Assembly: GCA_050049805.1 (NCBI GenBank) | Contig: JASFVN010000207.1 | Location: 1 to 8,128 of the forward strand | Length of the DNA: 8,128 bases | Direction: 5' to 3' | Source of the DNA: JABDNZ01 sp050049805 | Lineage (GTDB): Bacteria; Gemmatimonadota; Gemmatimonadetes; Longimicrobiales; Gaopeijiaceae | Part shown: positions 6,759-8,128 of the stretch, piece after piece | How positions within the stretch are numbered: the first letter of the stretch is position 1 | Layout: each line of letters opens with the position of its first letter | Notes under the pieces: generated by a model | Database searches by the model: none | What the model saw: the letters and a program-made list of their open reading frames with translations, nothing else | Told to the model about the DNA's origin: nothing | Made by a program: the position numbers and the translations under genes

Positions 6759-6764
6759 TATATT
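6759..6764 (+). promoter_or_regulatory. Possible -10 box of the DUF222-HNH gene
   Basis: TATATT matches TATAAT at 5 of 6 positions and sits in the only AT-rich patch before the gene, about 50 bases ahead of the ATG. No convincing -35 box lies 16-18 bases upstream. Just downstream, CGGTTTTT occurs twice (6780-6787 and 6791-6798), and its complement AAAAACCG lies at 6747-6754, so a weak hairpin spanning the box is possible. Confidence 0.3.
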
Positions 6765-6815
6765 GTGAATAGGTGATTTCGGTTTTTATTCGGTTTTTGC
6801 CGGGAGGAGGAAACG

Positions 6816-8128
6816 ATGATCAACCTTGCAGCAGCTCCGGTTTCTTCAGGTCCATCGAAGGGTGCTGAGGCACTTCAGGTTTTGGAGAAGAAGATTGTGA
6901 CCCTGGCGGCCCGCATCCACGCCGCCACCCACCGGCTTCTGACTCTCATCGCCGAGTTCGATCAGCGCCAGGGCTGGAAACCGGGGGGCCATCGATCCTG
7001 CGCCCACTGGTTGTCCCACCGCACAGGCATCGACCTCGGTACCGCTCGGGAGAAGGTAAGGACCGCCCGGGCCCTCGTAGGTCTGCCGGAAGTCAGTGAC
7101 TCCATGAGCAGGGGAGAGCTGTCGTTTTCCAAGGTCCGGGCCCTGACCCGGCGGGCGACAGCGGAGAACGAGGGTGAACTCTTGAAGATTGCAAAGGGAG
7201 TGACGACGGCCGAACTGAAAAGGGTGGTTCGGGCATACCCTGTTGGCAAGCGGATCGACGAGGAGGCGCGAGAACGGGAGCGTTTCGAAAGTCGGAAATT
7301 GTCGGTATTCCCCGACTATGATGGGATGTATGTCGTGAGGGGTCGGTTGCCGGCCGAAGTAGGGGCACTGCTGATGAGGGCTGTGGAAGCCGCCAGCGAC
7401 ATCCTCTACCGGGCGGAGAGAAGCCGAGCCGCAGGGAAGGGGCAAGGGATGTCGGAAGAGGAAGCTCGGGCCGAAGCGGCCCGGCGCCGGGCCGATGCCC
7501 TAGGGCTCCTGGCCGAGCGGGTACTGGCGGCCGGCTTCGGAAGGGAGAGAGGGGAGGGCAGGGAGGAAACGGAGGGCAGGGAGGGAGTCGAGGGACCGGA
7601 CGGAAGGAAGGCGCCTGGGCCAGGGGTTCCAGAGTCCGAGGAGGGTCGGGGTGGGGGGAACCCCAAGGGGGGTGGTGCCGACATGTCTGTGGAGCCGGCG
7701 GGTGAGTCGCCGGCCGACGCTACCATTTGCGGCACTCGGGCCGAGCGTTACCAGGTATTTCTTCATGTGGAGGCCGAAACCCTGAAGGCGGAGGGGGAAC
7801 TAGCACGATCGGAGCTGGAGGACGGGACACGCGTTTCACCTGAAACGTCCCGACGGCTCTCCTGCGATTGTGGCTTGGTCGAGGTCAGACACTCTGCGGG
7901 CGGCGAAGTGCTCAACGTGGGGCGCCGCACGAGGACGATTCCTCCGGCTCTTCGGAGGGCTTTGGAGGTCAGGGACCGGGGGTGCCGGTTCCCGGGCTGC
8001 GGTAGTCGGTTCACGGAAGGGCACCACGTGGTCCATTGGGCGGATGGAGGTGAGACGTCCCTGGCCAACACCCTGCTTCTGTGCCGCTTATCCCGAATTC
8101 GGGATAACCGGCATTATCCTGACTCCCG
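6816..8128 (+). CDS. DUF222 (13E12-type) HNH endonuclease-like protein, HNH domain interrupted; 3' end outside the window
   Basis: The start at 6816 follows a strong GGGAGGAGG site (6802-6810) by five bases. 437 codons are open to the window edge. The N-terminal DUF222 part (about 20-190) contains GWKPGGHRSCAHWLSHRTGIDLGTAREKV-type sequence and PAEVGALLMRAVEAA. A low-complexity Glu/Gly/Arg linker (about 243-290) is followed by YQVFLHVEAETL. The HNH region begins at C390 (CRFPGCG, C390/C395), continues through H403-H404, H407-W408-A409-D410-G411-G412 and N418, and reaches C423-R424. Family members then read HH-R-xx-H; here residue 425 begins LSRIRDNRHYPDS instead, encoded by a palindrome and its flank. 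The last metal-ligand histidines are therefore missing in what is visible. Family knowledge: DUF222-HNH proteins are common multi-copy genes of uncertain role in Actinobacteria and some other phyla. Nuclease activity is doubtful for this copy unless the downstream sequence restores the motif. I infer disruption by an inserted element. Confidence 0.88.
   Translation, partial: MINLAAAPVSSGPSKGAEALQVLEKKIVTLAARIHAATHRLLTLIAEFDQRQGWKPGGHRSCAHWLSHRTGIDLGTAREKVRTARALVGLPEVSDSMSRGELSFSKVRALTRRATAENEGELLKIAKGVTTAELKRVVRAYPVGKRIDEEARERERFESRKLSVFPDYDGMYVVRGRLPAEVGALLMRAVEAASDILYRAERSRAAGKGQGMSEEEARAEAARRRADALGLLAERVLAAGFGRERGEGREETEGREGVEGPDGRKAPGPGVPESEEGRGGGNPKGGGADMSVEPAGESPADATICGTRAERYQVFLHVEAETLKAEGELARSELEDGTRVSPETSRRLSCDCGLVEVRHSAGGEVLNVGRRTRTIPPALRRALEVRDRGCRFPGCGSRFTEGHHVVHWADGGETSLANTLLLCRLSRIRDNRHYPDS
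8088..8119. repeat. Perfect 20-bp palindrome plus a third inverted box
   Basis: TTATCCCGAATTCGGGATAA (8088-8107) is perfectly self-complementary. Six bases later TTATCC (8114-8119) repeats its left half. The result is three boxes in alternating orientation: TTATCC at 8088, GGATAA at 8102, TTATCC at 8114. This is typical of recombinase or transposase binding sites at element ends, but the protein that would bind it is not in the window. Confidence 0.85.
8088..8128. mobile_element. Likely edge of an inserted mobile element inside the HNH gene
   Basis: The DUF222-HNH reading matches its family up to C423-R424 (codon ending at 8087) and diverges from exactly the first base of the palindrome at 8088. 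An abrupt loss of homology at a perfect palindrome fits an element terminus. No transposase, integrase or target duplication can be seen because the window ends 41 bases later, so the element type is unknown. Confidence 0.42.

Larger units (their letters stand above)
6183..6815. other. Divergent intergenic region without a credible gene
   Basis: These 633 bases separate the leftward kinase operon from the rightward DUF222-HNH gene. Several open frames cross it on both strands, but they read as arginine-, serine- and cysteine-rich translations of GC-rich DNA with no ribosome sites or recognisable domains. In order it contains a small dyad and a candidate sigma-54 promoter (about 6219-6246), a 22-bp dyad (6255-6276), five 22-bp tandem repeats (6330-6440), a perfect 10-bp palindrome TTCAGCTGAA (6442-6451), a plus-strand terminator (6605-6636), and an AT-rich stretch just before the HNH gene that probably holds its promoter. 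Confidence 0.75.

Noticed and set aside
6846..8071. Minus-strand open frames opposite the DUF222-HNH gene
   Set aside because: All are shadows of the well-supported plus-strand gene and show no domain or start signal.
6751..8117. ACCGGCATTAT present at 6751-6761 and again at 8107-8117, as a possible direct repeat flanking the HNH gene
   Set aside because: An 11-base match is expected by chance more than once in a window this size, and the flanks do not extend it.

Overview
The window is GC-rich bacterial DNA with tight gene packing. The gene mix is a large membrane-anchored TolB/PD40 beta-propeller protein, an NtrC-type two-component pair with an intact sigma-54 contact motif, a DUF222-HNH protein and an AAA_14/DUF4143 ATPase. 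It would fit Gemmatimonadota or a neighbouring lineage such as Acidobacteriota or Myxococcota. That placement is inference from gene style, as no marker gene is present.

Left to right: (1) 1-450, minus strand, is the N-terminal 150 residues of an AAA_14/DUF4143 ATPase that runs off the left edge. It has a good -35/-10 pair placed so close to the ATG that its mRNA should be leaderless. (2) 596-2803, minus strand, is a 735-residue protein with two N-terminal hydrophobic segments and about 13 PD40/WD40-like blades. (3) 3004-4350 and 4347-6182, both minus strand, are a sigma-54-dependent response regulator and its dCache-HAMP histidine kinase, joined by an ATGA overlap. (4) 6183-6815 is a 633-base intergenic region with no credible gene. 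It holds a tandem array of 22-bp degenerate repeats, dyads, a candidate sigma-54 promoter for the kinase operon, and a plus-strand intrinsic terminator with no gene in front of it. (5) 6816-8128, plus strand, is a DUF222-HNH protein whose HNH domain reads normally up to its last cysteine and then changes abruptly at a perfect 20-bp palindrome (8088-8107). This looks like the edge of an inserted element.

The most coherent functional unit is the kinase, regulator and propeller gene, all read leftward. Between the regulator and the propeller gene lie a set of CGCTAC/GTAGCG boxes and, about 108 bp before the predicted transcription start, a near-consensus -24/-12 element (TGGCAC-N5-TTGTT). This spacing is that of an enhancer site and a sigma-54 promoter. 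I infer that the kinase senses a periplasmic signal, phosphorylates the regulator, and the regulator switches on the propeller protein and perhaps its own operon. The palindrome-disrupted HNH gene at the right edge and the predicted sigma-54 circuit are the two observations most worth following up.
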